From assembly GCA_009746045.1 (NCBI GenBank), contig RPFO01001527.1, positions 1-64,000 of the forward strand: DNA of 64,000 nucleotides, written 5' to 3'. Shown one piece after another: positions 13,706-25,192 of this stretch. Position numbers and translations under genes: made by a program. This DNA comes from Mesostigma viride. Lineage: Eukaryota > Streptophyta > Mesostigmatophyceae > Mesostigmatales > Mesostigmataceae. Each line of letters starts with the position of its first letter. Within the stretch, counting starts at the first letter, position 1. The notes beneath the pieces were generated by a model. The model made no database searches. It was not told the origin of the DNA and saw only the letters and a program-made list of their open reading frames with translations.

Positions 13706-16495
13706 TTAATTAATTAATTAATAGACACGTGACTGCGTCACGTGAGCATAAGTCCTCAGTGGGAGGGGAACATGGGATGGAATGGATGGTATATGCTATC
13801 ATCTAGGTCCTAGTTACAGGGGTGTGGGCACCGCGGCCCGAATCGCTATGAATGCCATACTTGGTCACACGCGGAGCCCCCACAGGCTTGGGGGTGGTCT
13901 CCTTCATCACTACTTGCCATCTATCCTTGCGCACCATCTGCCTCCATATTACAGACAAACCAGGAGGCTGCCCGGGGGTGAGCCCGTCACGTCTAGCGTA
14001 GCACATGTCCAGGCCGAGTCTATCACGAAAAGTCCACGGGTGGCGGCCCTGCCGCGCGCGGCCGGGGGCACGCCAGGTGAGGACATATCGCCCAGGCTGG
14101 GCGGGCTTGGTGCCAGCTAGTCTATCTGATGTATCTACCTGATCTGTGCGGGCCAGGTGCCCGGCTAGGCCCAGGCGCCTGTGCCTAATAATGTGGGAAA
14201 CATAGGGCAAATCAGCGTACAAATCCTCATTACTAATGTGCAAACCAAAGGGGATGTTAAGGGCCTTGCGCAGCATCTTGGTGACGGCGCCGTCGAGTCG
14301 TTGCTCCAGCTCCTGCATCAGTGTCCACGTCTCGGCGCCGTAGGTCAGGATCGTCAGAATGACGACCTTGAAGAGGTCACGCTTGACGATCCGGGGTAGG
14401 GCGGGGTTGCTCCACCAGCGGCGGTGGTCATGGAGGTGCGCCCACGCCATGCCGATCCGTGTCGTCATGTCGTCCTCGCAGTCGGGAAGCCAACTGCCGA
14501 GCAGCTTGAAGCGGCCTGAAGGAGGGTAGTTGACCTCGGCATCGTCTAAGAGGCGGAGTGTGGGTGGGGGCCCTGCCATGCCGAGGGCCAGGGCCTCCGT
14601 TTTGGGGCTGATTTCTAGACCAACCGCCCGAGCCTCGAGCGCCAGGCAGTCCAGCCAAAGTTGGGCAGACTCCGGCTTCTCGATGAGCGTGATGTCGTCG
14701 GCATAAATGAGGTCAGCTAGTAAATTCTGCTTGTTAGTCGGCCCCCCTTCCCCAAGCTCGTTCGTGATCGCTAGGCCAGGGGCACGGCCTGCAATGCTAG
14801 CAAAGCGAGCACGTGCCTGGCGCATAACATAATCCACTACAATAATAAACAGGTACGGCGACAGGACGCAACCCTGCCAGACGCCGGTCTGCAGTGGGCA
14901 TGGCGGGGTAATGCCGTGTTGAGTGCGCACCGAAGTGGTCGACCCCTCATACAGCGTGCGGATGACGGTAATCAGGGGAGTGGGGACGCGAGCGCGAGCA
15001 AGTACAGCCCATAGAGCGTCCCAGAGGACAGAATCAAAAGCCTTTGATGAAGTCGACGAAGATCAGGATGGCGGGAAACTCACCAGGTTGCAGGAGAGCG
15101 ATTTCCTCGAAGAGGCGACGCGCGACGAAGATGGCCATGACGGTGTTGCGCCCAGGACGGAAGCCCATTTGACTTTCCCCAAGGTGACAGTCGAGAGCAG
15201 AACGAAGGCGGTTGAGGATCATGCGCATGAACAACTTAAGTGCGGCGCTCTGGATGCAGACTCCTCTGTAGTTGGCGGGGTCGTCAGGGGAACCTTTGTT
15301 TTTGTACAGCATAATACGGTAGCTGTGCTGCCACTCAGGAATCGGCGGCGCGTCGGCAAGCAGGATCCGGTTGCAGACGTCAAGCAGGAACCCCGTGAGC
15401 GCCGTCAGCTTAATCACCGGGGCTGGGAGCTGGTCAGGTCCAACGGCGGCATAAAAGCGGAGTTGCTTGGCGGCGGTGCTCAGCTCGAGCTCGGTGAACG
15501 GCGGGAGCTCGTTGGGGTCGGCCAGGGGTTCCGTCAGGGCTGGGTACGTGTAGTCCTGCTCAGCGGCGGGCGGCGTGGGCGGCGCAGGGACGTCCGCCGG
15601 TGCTACTGCCAGGCGTGCGGCCGCCAGAGGGCCAAGCGGCGGAGGCGGCGGGGGGGCGCCGAGCAGCCGGGACTGGGAGGAATACCACTGGTCGAGCTGC
15701 TGCTGCGGTGAGCCAGAGAGCGTCCGCGGCGCCGGCTGCGCGCCGCCGGCGGGCCGTTGGGCGTGACGCAGGCGGGTCCAGGCGTACTTGCCGTGCTGGT
15801 CCTTGAGGTGGGCGAAGTACTCGCGGACATGAAGGTCCTCCTGCTCCTTGGTCGCCTGCCGGATGGCCGAGTGGTAATCGGCTTTGAGGCGGGCGTAGCG
15901 GGCGGGGTCGCTGTTGTCGCGCAGGGCTTGCCGGGCCTGGATGACGGCGGGGAGCCGGTGCAGGCTGGTGAAGCGGGGCGGGCGGCGGGGGGGCAGTAGG
16001 GCCCCGGCCGCGGGCAGCTTGTCAGCGAGGTGCCGAAGGGCCGATGCCGGGCCGGCAGCGAACAGCTGGGCGTGGCTGGCCGGGATGTCCAGCGCGTCGA
16101 CGAACGCCTCTGCGGCGCGCTTGTGGGCGCGTTTTTCAGGGAAGTCCTCCAGAGCGTCGTCAGATTTCTCGAGCAACTGAAGTGTGCGCAAATCAGGGGT
16201 GCCACGTGCTTACGAAAGGGCGAGGGGAATCGCAGGCGGATGCGGGCGGTGACGATATATGCGATGATCGGAGCGCACCAGGGGGATCACATGCGAGCGA
16301 GCAGCTAGTACAGATCCTTGATGACGCTTGCGCATTACAACATAGTCAATGCAGCGTTCAGTGCCAGTTGGCGAGGTGTGTGTGACCAAAGCATCTGGAC
16401 TATGTGGAAAGCGAGTGTTGGCAGTGACCAAATCGCATGTCGTAAGCAAATCAGCAAAAAGTTCAGTGTTGGCATTGGAGACCGTACCGTCCATA
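13706..16495 (-). mobile_element. Non-LTR retrotransposon (APE endonuclease plus RT), 5'-truncated, inactivated
   Basis: Read on the minus strand. 16494-16210 encodes the C-terminal end of an APE-type endonuclease (RCIDYVVM, then LVRSDHR). 16191-15034 encodes the linker and the first half of the reverse transcriptase (MLYKNKGSPDDPANYRGVC, MGFRPGRNT, ending FVDFIKGF). 14930-13803 carries the RT core YADDI motif, QGCVLSPYLFIIVVDYVM and the C-terminal domain. A stop and frame change at about 15040, where the related copy at 60.6 kb reads FIKAFDSVFW, is consistent with one extra base. Endonuclease and RT also sit in different frames. The 3' end abuts TTAATTAA and recurs at 45706-45995. It is about 2.8 kb and lacks its 5' part. 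Confidence 0.92.
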
Positions 16496-17057
16496 TATTC
16501 TTCATATATTCGATCTCCATATATTCTTTTTTTACCACAGCCAGTGAAGAAATGTTGAAATCAGTAAATTAACAACGTACCGCCATCTGTTTTGTCAATA
16601 AATAGTTACACCTCGCAAACCTTACATTGGACCGTGAAAGTAGACAAAAATGGCAATATTGCCTTCAGCTAGAAATGTGGACATCCCTTGACAGCTGAGC
16701 ATCACTACAATCAATCCAGCTGCCATGAAGGGCACATATGTGAAACCGTGAGAAGTGCAACTGCCGTCTAGCCAAAGCTCCTTCAAGAATTTCCTTTCTG
16801 GACAAGCTGATTCTGCGTACAGTACATTCATCCTGTCCTGTCAGTGTGCAGTCAGGCTAAGACAAGCTGTATTCCTTGCAATTCTGCGCAAGAATGTTCA
16901 AATGCTCCAGATTTCTGGCCTGCTCTGGTTGTCTCATTGACATGCTCAGTTATAGCCATCCTTGAGACCATCTGCAGCATCAGCTCATCAGCCATCTCTC
17001 AGCATGGTGCCATGCCGTACAACCACAGCAAATAATCAGCTCCAACACTTTCAAGCC
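16496..17057. other. No gene recognised
   Basis: Between the truncated 5' end of the LINE and the stop codon of the minus-strand gene. It starts with ATATATTC-type repeats at 16495-16530. Nothing else is supported. Part of it should be the 3' flank of the minus-strand gene. Confidence 0.6.
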
Positions 17058-18526
17058 TCAGCTTTCCTCCCCACTTGCCCCCCTCTCGCCCACCCCATCG
17101 CCCGCATCACCGCCCACAGGTGGCCGTTGCCGACCCAGGTAGCTACGGGGGCTCGATGCCCCGGCCGCAGACACGCGGATGATGCTCGCCACCCTCCCCC
17201 GTGCGCGTGGCGACGGCTCCTGCTGCACTGCCGCACGCAAGGGCGGGCTGGGTGGCACGGGCACGGCATCCATCGGTGATGACAAGGGGCCGACTTGGCC
17301 CACACTGTCCCGCGGCGATTGTGTGGGGCTCGCTTGCCGGGTTCTAAGGGAGACATGCGCCCCATTTGCATCGCTCGCTCTAGCGTCACCCGCTCTTATG
17401 CTGGCGTCCCGGCCCTGTTCCATCCCTTTTGACCCGGATCCTTCGCGGACCGATGACCCGTTCTTGACACCGGATGTCACGCTGCCATCGTGACCATTCC
17501 CAGGTGCAGCGCCACCGCCGCGATGGACGCCGCCAGTATTGGACGAAGGGCCAGGATTAGTAAGCAGGGGTGCCGCGCCGGGGCCCGCGTCGCGCAGCGA
17601 TGAGGGAGGAGGCCCTGGGCTTCTCTCTCCACTTGTCGCAGTCGTCAGTGGCTGGCGGAAGCTCCTGGCTGAGGTCGGTCGAGAGGATGAAGGGCTGGCT
17701 GAGGGCGTGTCTGGGTTGGTGACGGTGACCATCGTGATGGCAGCCAGTCCTGTTCTCTCAGGACCGGGGCGAGGGCTGCCCCCAGCAGGGAGGGGTCTGC
17801 TCGGAGAGCCTGTCGTCGCTAGGACAGAGCCAGCGCTAACGGAAACAGTATTCGGGGGACCGGGAGTAGCATCCCGACCACTAAAAGGTCTCTGAGGGCG
17901 TGGGAGAGGAGACGAGGAGGCAGGCGAGGAGGCCCCACCGTCCATGGGATCGGTTCCACGTGGCGTGATAATACTGCCCGCTGCCTCCTGGCGGTCCTCA
18001 CCTGTGGAGGCAGTGGGGCCAGTAGCACCCGTTTTCTGGCAATGGGCACCACTGGCGCCAGCGGAGGCAGCTGAATTCGTGGATGGGGCCCCCTTGTCCA
18101 GCTTGACATGGACGGGTGATGGAAGGTCATCGCTCCCATGAATTATTTCCCTCGCGCCATCACTGCTCGCGTTTGCGACCCTGCCACCGTCTCTCCCTGC
18201 GCCATCCCTCATCACATCGCCGCTCCTCGCGTCATTGCCGGTCGAATCACCTCTCATTCTCTCGTCTATCGCTGTGCCATCTCTCATTCTTTCATCTCCC
18301 GCTGTGCCATGGCTCGTCAAGTCGTCTCTCGTTGCATCCCCTTTCGTCGTCGCGTCGTCCCTTACGGCGGCGGCGGCAGCGATGGCGGCGGCCGCGGAGG
18401 ATGCCAGGGTCCCTGGTGGCACGGCGTGCACGGCCGCGGTGACACGCACCAGCCCTATACGCGCGCGGCTGGTCACGCGAAGGTCGAGCTGGGCGGGGCC
18501 TGGTGATGTGTGTGTGTGTGTATGTG

Positions 18527-18566
<40 letters not shown>

Positions 18567-21467
18567 GGGGTGGGGTGGGGTGGGGTGGGGTGGGGTGGGG
18601 TGGGGTGGGGTGGGGTGGGGTGGGGTGGGGTGGGGTGGGGTGGGGTGGGGTGGGGTGGGGTGGGGTGGGGTGGGGTGGGGTGGGGTGGGGTGGGGTGGGG
18701 TGGGGTGGGGTGGGGTGGGGTGGGGTGGGGTGGGGTGGGGTGGGGTGGGGTGGGGTGGGGTGGGGGGCAAATTGCGAGCATCAAGTGGAGAATAGCGAAC
18801 GCATGCTTACGAATGGACAAGGTAAAACGGGGGGGGTGGGGGCTCGGGGGCAAGTGGGGCGGAAGGAAGGGTTTGAATAGAGGGCGAATGAAGTGCGAGT
18901 GAAGGGGTGCATGAAGGGTGGATGGAGGAAAGCCAAGCAAAGGGAAAGGCAGGGAAAACAATGGGGCAATGAAGGCTAGTACTATCTATTGAGGCGAGGG
19001 CACGCAGTGGGTGGCTGGAGGGGAGGTGAAGAAAAAATGAAGACCGCTGGTATCGATCCCGCTCAGTGCAGATGATGGGAATGCAGACCACGTAACGTAC
19101 TTGCAACAAAATGAAACGGTGGCAAGGCCGACGGCTTCCGAAAATGGGTTGGTTTCCGACTTTCGCACTTGTTGACATGGCATTTCCAACAGCAGGTCCT
19201 ACGATCCACCCACCACCACCACCAGTGGAACTAATAGTATTAGTATTAGTATTAGAATTAGTATTAGTATTAGTATTAGTATTAGTATTAGTATTAGTAT
19301 TAGTATTAGTATTAGTATTAGTATTAGTATTAGTATTAGTACTAGTATTAGTATTAGTATTAGCATTAGTAGTAGTAGTATCAGTATCAGTATCAGTATC
19401 AGTATCAGTATTCGTATTCGTATCCGTATTTGTATCAGTATCAGTATCAGTATCAGTATCAGTATCAGTATCAGTATCAGTATCAGTATCAGTATCAGTA
19501 TCAGTATCAGTATCAGTATCAGTATCAGTATCAGTATCAGTATCAGTATCAGTATCAGTACCAGTACCACTACCAGTACCACTACCAGTACCAGTACCAG
19601 TACCAGTACCAGTACCAGTACCAGTACCAGTACCAGTACCAGTACCAGTACCAGTACCAGTACCAGTACCAGTACCAGTACCAGTGTCAGTACCAGTACC
19701 AGTATCAGTATCAGTATCAGTGTCAGTATCAGTATCAGTATCAGTATCAGTATCAGTATCAGTATCAGTATCAGTAATTGTATTAGTATTAGAACTATAT
19801 GGCTTCCTGCCCTTTCAGAACAAGGGGTGGCCCTCGCAAAGCTAGCACCATAGGCTTACCCTCCCCCAACGGTTCAACCCCCCACTATGCTGTCCTCGTC
19901 ACTAGGCGTTCCCCCAACCAGGATGCCTCCCCCACTAGGTTTAACCACCCCACCAGGCTCACCGCCAACCAGGCTTCCCACCCCCCACTAGGCTGATACC
20001 CCCACGGGGCTCACCAGTATGCGGAGGGACGTCAAAGTGGTTGGCCCAGGGCATGGAGTTTCCGGATGAGACGCCCATGCCGTTATCTTTGTCGCCGCTC
20101 CCCTTGTCGGCCCCCTTCCCTCCTGTTCCGTCGCCCTCCTGTTCCTCCGAGCTGGCACGGTGCAGCAGCGACCCATCACCACTCCGCAGCGTGCACTCGC
20201 AAATGAGCGTGCTACTGCTGGCGCCTTTCTTGCCCGCTGCGCCCACCGACACCAGGTAGCTGCCTGGGGGTTTGCAAGTGGAGGAGGGGGATGGGGGGGG
20301 GTCGCGACGTGGCATGGCATGGCATGGCATGACCAGGTGTGGTGTGGCATGGAGTGGCAGGGCAAGACATGGCGTGGGATTGCGTGGAGGTCATGAAATC
20401 TGTTTGCTGGCAGCCAGGCCTGGCAATGGACCCTACTGACCTCTAAGAAACAGTACGGGCGGTTGCCTTGATATGCCGCAGGGTCCCATTTGAGGATGGG
20501 TCGAGCGCGGAGCAGCATGGATGCAACGGTAGATAGAACCAAAACAGGTGGATGGAACGATGGATAGAGCCAAAAGGTTGGAGGGTACTGGACTTTCCTC
20601 GTTTGTTCATTCCATGGCACACTGGGGGACGATTCACGGGATGTTGCCAAAAACTGCAACACCGCTGATATGGGACGCGCAAGCGACCGTCCGAGTAAAC
20701 CGAGCGTGACGACGAAACAAACGATCACCGCCACCCGTTGTACTCCAGAATGGACTCCTTGCACGTCTTGCTTGGGCTCTTCACCCAGAAACACCAAGAA
20801 ATAATAAAGCCACGGACGCACCAGCACCTACCTGGCCTATCATCGTTCAAGAGCACGCCACCTGGTCTATCCTCCTGTAAGGAACAGAGCCTATCCAAAC
20901 TAGGAGCGTATGCACCCTCATCAACGACTGTGCGCGTAAGCACCACACCTGGCCTGTCCTCATCCAAGGTCAGCAGGGCCAACCCAGCAACCACCCTACC
21001 TGGGCCCACTTGGATCTGGTACCCGCGACGGTGGCCGCGCACAAACAGCTCAGACGCCCGCCACACCAAGCGGGGGGACCACGGCAGAGAGCCGCTGACC
21101 AAGCCCGCACGGCCCTCTGTGGGAGCAGGCAGCTGTGGGGGGGCTGGCCGCCGCACCAGCCGCGCGGACACGCGCAGCACGCCCACTCGCACAAAGTTCT
21201 CCATGCGGATCTGGGGGGGTGGGGTGGGGGGGGAAATAATAATGCGTGTGCGTGTTTCAGTATTAGGGAAGAAGTGCACCAGGTTCTCCATATGCATATG
21301 GGGGAGGGGGGAGAGCGAAATATGCGCGTGTGCGTGTGCGTGTGCGTGTGCGTGTGGGTGATTTAGGGGACAAGTGCACCAGGTTCGCCGTGTGGACCTT
21401 TGGGGGGGGGGGGGGATGCAAGGCATGCGTAGATGTATGCAAGAGCGTGCGCGCGCGCGCGTGTGTG

Positions 21468-21519
<52 letters not shown>

Positions 21520-24500
21520 AGTAAACAGGTGCGGAACACGTCCAAGTTTCATCCAACAACGCTTTCTCCAACTCCTCAGACGCACTACCAAAGAAACCAC
21601 CAGCAGGCAAAAATATGAGTAGTAAAAAGATGGGGCATTTATGGCATTATCTCCAGAACGCCGTATGAGGACGAGTGAGGTCAACAGAGTAAATCTTCCA
21701 CGCGCTTGTTTACGAGACTAGTAAAATTCGATTCAATGATTGATGTGAAGGTGTAGACCCACCTCCAGGGTTACTGGGAGGCTCTCCGATGCCACAACAA
21801 ACTCCTCCTGCCAGCGAGGCACCGCCACGATATGCCCCCCTCCCAGCGACACCTGTCCATATCCACTGGCACCTGCATCCTCATCCCCTTCACCGTCCCC
21901 GTCCTCATCCTCCTCCGTCTCGGCCCCTTCGCCACCACCATTCCTGGCACCGCCGCCATTCCTCGACCCCCTCCAGTAACCAGCGTCGCGATGACCTTCA
22001 GACGTCACGCTGGCGTCGCCTCCCAACCCATCCCCCACGTCCTCCGAGTTATCGACCGGTATTCCCGCCCTGTTCGCATCCCGCCCCACGTTGCCCCTCT
22101 GGCTCGCTTCGGCCCTATTGTCTACTGCCGACCACGCCCCATTGGCCCTCTGGCCCGTATCTGCAGGGTCGGCCCCAGGCCTCATGACGCGTGCCAGCGG
22201 GATGAAGTAGTCGGCCGCACGAGGGTACGCATGCTTGCGTCTGGCACCAAAACCGCCCATCGATGGCATCCCGGTGGCGTCCTCCTCGTCCTCCTCCTCC
22301 TCGTCACCGCCCTCGCCCTCGCTATCGTCATCTTCAAGGAAGGAGTGTTCCATGGATGCTTCTCTCGACGGGTCAGGGGAGTCCGACGCCGCCCTGAACG
22401 GGGGGAGATGTCATCAGGTGGGAGAGGTGTTTAGGGTTGGAGATGGCTTCAAGGCTGACGATGGCAATGAGGAAGATGCCAATGATTCCATAAAAAACGA
22501 GGAAGATCTCAATTTCCAGCTGGGAATTTCGCTACAGAAAAACTTGTGAAAGACACAGCACCCTTGGAGACCCACTAGTGGAGACTCACCCATGCACCCA
22601 TCCATGTTATCTCTAGGTGCCAACTATAGATCACAATATCCCTATATCATCCCCATATTCCCTATACTACTATTATCTACCAGTATTCATGAATGTATCC
22701 ACTTAGTATAATTAAGCCACCCTAATTTAAGTCCACACTATTCTATAGCATCCGCAGCCACCCACCTGGCGGAGTGGGGTCGCCGCCGCCCCCCCGCGTC
22801 GCGCACGCTGGTGGCCACCTGCGCGTGCCGCGCCATGCGGCTGCGCTGCTGCGCCGACAGCCCGAGGCCTGACGGGAGGGACGTGGCAGACAAGGATGAG
22901 GCACCCGCTGATAGCGCACTGGTGGTATTGTCATGGCGCAGCGTTGCAGTGTCCCCGGCGCTCAGAGGGCGGCGGCGGAGGGAGGATGAGCCGGGGGAGG
23001 GGGAAGGGCTTCCCAATAAATAAAGCCTAGGGCTTCTCGCTAAATTGGCATCCTCCCCCCGCAGTGAGCTACCAGATGGCGCCGCAGTGGGACCTGCGAC
23101 CCATGAGCTGCCGTGCGCGGACGAGGCGTGACCGATGGCAGAAGGACCATCCCCGCCACCACCAGAAGCACCCCGTGGATCGAGCGCGCCGGTGGAGTCC
23201 TGGGCACTCTCTGCGGTGGTAGCGCGGACAAGGGCGGTCGCAGGGAACGCCAACGACGCGTGTTGTGGCTGATGTGGATGGATGGCATGCCGTGGTGATG
23301 ACGAGGCGGGGGCGGGGATGTCGGCCTGCGGACCACCGCGAGGGTGGTGATTGGCGGGCACGGGCCGGGGGCAGGCGTTTACTACTGGCACCGCAGGGGT
23401 GGGCGCGGACGCGGATGATGCGGAGGATGCTCGGCCATGCTGGGACGACTCCCTGGGTGAAAATCTGTGGATGCTGGATGTGGCCGAGGAGGAACCCCCC
23501 GTGGAAGCGTCCAGACCTTTGCCGAGGGATGGACCGAGGTGGTTTTGAGGAGTTGCATGGGGAGTGAGGGTAGTGAGGGAGCCACCCAACAGGCTGCCAC
23601 GTGGCGGGCCCTCATCTCTCAGCGGCGGGTGCCCACCACCGGTTGCGCGGCTGCCGCCCTTGAGAAGGCGTCCGGCCGCGTCGTGGACCACGAGGGAGCA
23701 CTGGAGGGAGAGCTCGGTCCCTGGCAGGGAGCGGGGGGTCCACACCTCGACGCAGTAGTGGCCAGCTGCAGGCGACGGGCAGCAAAAAAGGAGAGAGGGG
23801 TGTATGAATGGATGAGCGCGTGAATTTAAGCACAAGCTGGTGAATGAGCGCATTAATACATCACAAGCTGGTGAATGGGTGAATGGATGAATGAATAAAT
23901 GAAAGCACGTACGAACGAACGGATAGAGGGGGGAGGGGGGAGGGAAGGAGGGAAGGAGGGAAGGAGCGGGGGAAGCAGGGAGGGGGAGGGAGGGAGGGAG
24001 GGAGGGAGGGAGGGAGGGAGGGAGGGAGGGAGGGAGGGAGGGAGGGAGGGAGGGAGGGAGGGAGGGAGGGAGGGAGGGAGGGAGGGAGGGAGGGAGGGAG
24101 GGAGGGAGGGAGGGAGGAGGGAGGGAGGGAGGGAGGGAGGAGGGAGGGAGGGAGGGAGGGAGGGAGGGAGGGAGGAGGGAGGGAGGGAGGGAGGGAGGGA
24201 GGGAGGGAGGGAGGGAGGGAGGGAGGGAGGGAGGGAGGGAGGGAGGGAGGGAGGGAGGGAGGGAGGGAGGGAGGGAGGGAGGGAGGGAGGGAGGGAGGGA
24301 GGGAGGGAGGGAGGGAGGGAGGGAGGGAGGGAGGGAGGGAGGGAGGGAGGGAGGGAGGGAGGAGGGAGGGAGGGAGGGAGGGAGGAGGGAGGGAGGGAGG
24401 GAGGGGGAGGGAGGGAGGGAGGGAGGGAGGGAGGGAGGGAGGGAGGGAGGGAGGGAGGGAGGGAGGGAGGGAGGGAGGGAGGGAGGGAGGGAGGGAGGGA

Positions 24501-25192
24501 GGGAGGGAGGGAGGGAGGGAGGGATGAGCGAGCGAACGCGTGAATGCATGGATGGATTGACGCATGAACACATGAACGAATGAACGTTGGGGAGATTGAG
24601 TTGGTCAGCGGGGGTGGGAGAGGAGGCAAGGCAGGGAACAAAACACAGGCGGTAACCGTCGTTGGGGTTGTGGCGCAACCTTGGGCGTTGAGGGCCACTT
24701 GCCATAGCATTTGTAAGCCAAGTACCTTGATTGGGGCGGGTTAGGTACAACGTGTGCATGTGGGTGCAGGCGTGGGAGAGCGTGGTGCATATAATTGGGT
24801 TTCCTAGCAGATGTCCCTGGGGGAGGCAAAAAGGCTGGGTGTCTACACATGTATCTGCAAGACAACACGGGGGATGGCAGTGACGGCAGACAACCAAGCA
24901 TGCGGTCCGACTGTCCCGAGCACCTCAGCGAACACCGAGCATTCAATCCGGACTGCAACCTGGAGTGTGGGGGGGGGGGGGTCGCAAAGCCCAGGAAGCT
25001 TCTCCACGAGAGAAAGGCGCTGGTGTGAGCCTACACGGCGGGAAGCACCCCAGCACCACAAGTCTTCACCCCACTCCCCACCACGCCTGCCTCACCTTCC
25101 CGGAGCTTCTTCTCAAACAGCCTCCGGTCAATGCCAATGAACGGCTCAGAGGAGAGCGACCACAGCACGTCTGCGCCATGAGCCTCATTCAT
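17058..25192 (-). CDS. Large multi-exon protein of unknown function with beta-sandwich-like segments
   Basis: Six exons on the minus strand: 25192 (or slightly upstream)..25096, 23765..22766, 22393..21763, 21210..21000, 20263..20015 and 18499..17058. Every junction is GT-AG and the phases agree across all five introns, giving about 1210 residues. Ordered segments alternate with long Ser/Gly/Pro/Ala-rich disordered stretches: MNEAHGADVLWSLSSEPF, AGHYCVEVWTPRSLPGTELS, an acidic run, KHAYPRAADYFIPLARV, MENFVRVGVLRVSARLV, GYQIQVGPGSYLVSVGAAG and LDLRVTSRARIGLVRVTAAV. The repeated P-G-x-Y-x-V opening followed by strands resembles calpain C2-like beta-sandwiches, as in calpains or androglobins. This is only a resemblance and no catalytic motif is visible. 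The C terminus is basic and disordered. Start uncertain: more 5' exons may exist beyond 25192. Confidence 0.65.
18506..18770. repeat. (GT)n followed by (GGGGT)n in an intron
   Basis: A GT-rich tract at 18506-18563 is followed by about forty perfect GGGGT pentamers to 18763. It lies just upstream (minus-strand sense) of the acceptor at 18500. The transcript would carry ACCCC repeats ending in a CA-rich tract close to the splice site. Confidence 0.97.
19226..19795. repeat. Hexanucleotide array in four homogenised blocks
   Basis: One 6-bp register is kept while the unit changes in blocks: TTAGTA to about 19375, ATCAGT to about 19560, ACCAGT to about 19695, then ATCAGT again to about 19775. The array sits in the intron 20014-18500 of the minus-strand gene. 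Confidence 0.96.
20740..20999. repeat. Degenerate intronic repeats next to a splice donor
   Basis: On the minus strand, immediately after the donor at 20999, three diverged units recur. Each has a core like GATGAGGACAGGCCAGGTG, ending in CCAGGT as the true donor does (CCCAGGTAGGG). This continues the pattern of intronic copies of splice-site neighbourhoods. Confidence 0.55.
21274..21406 (-). repeat. Two intronic echoes of the acceptor and start of exon 21210-21000
   Basis: The true exon start, on the plus strand, is at 21189-21217 (AAGTTCTCCATGCGGATCTG then a G-run). Similar copies occur at 21274-21306 (CAGGTTCTCCATATGCATAT then a G-run) and at 21374-21406 (CAGGTTCGCCGTGTGGACC then a G-run). 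Each copy keeps the C-rich tract and AG on the minus strand. Confidence 0.7.
21440..21518. repeat. (GC)n/(GT)n dinucleotide tract
   Basis: Alternating purine-pyrimidine sequence (GC, then GT with one TTT break) in the intron between 21763 and 21210 of the minus-strand gene. Potential Z-DNA-forming tract, by composition only. Confidence 0.95.
23985..24524. repeat. (GGGA)n array in an intron
   Basis: About 540 bp of nearly perfect GGGA with occasional GGA, inside the intron 25095-23766. The minus-strand transcript reads UCCC here. It is bounded by short words such as GAATGAATG. Apparent Pro/Ser proteins across this tract are artefacts. Confidence 0.97.

Noticed and set aside
18473-18961. Pro/His repeat and Gly/Trp/Val repeat frames
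   Set aside because: Translations of (GGGGT)n and (GT)n in an intron.
20441-20690. Possible exon (RPILKWDPAAYQGNRPYCFLE) with a GTCAGT donor
   Set aside because: No acceptor gives a phase that joins both neighbours, while direct splicing 21000 to 20263 reads GYQIQVGPGSYLVSVG in phase.
23861-24897. Long Pro/Ser frames on the minus strand
   Set aside because: (TCCC)n read as protein. The true exon starts at 23765 after a CAG acceptor, and the rest is intron.
24860-25000. Minus-strand stretch VAVRIECSVFAEVLGTVGPHAW after a CAG
   Set aside because: Joining it to exon 25192-25096 hits a stop after five codons. Joining that exon to 23765 is in phase and reads KKLREAGHYCVEVW.
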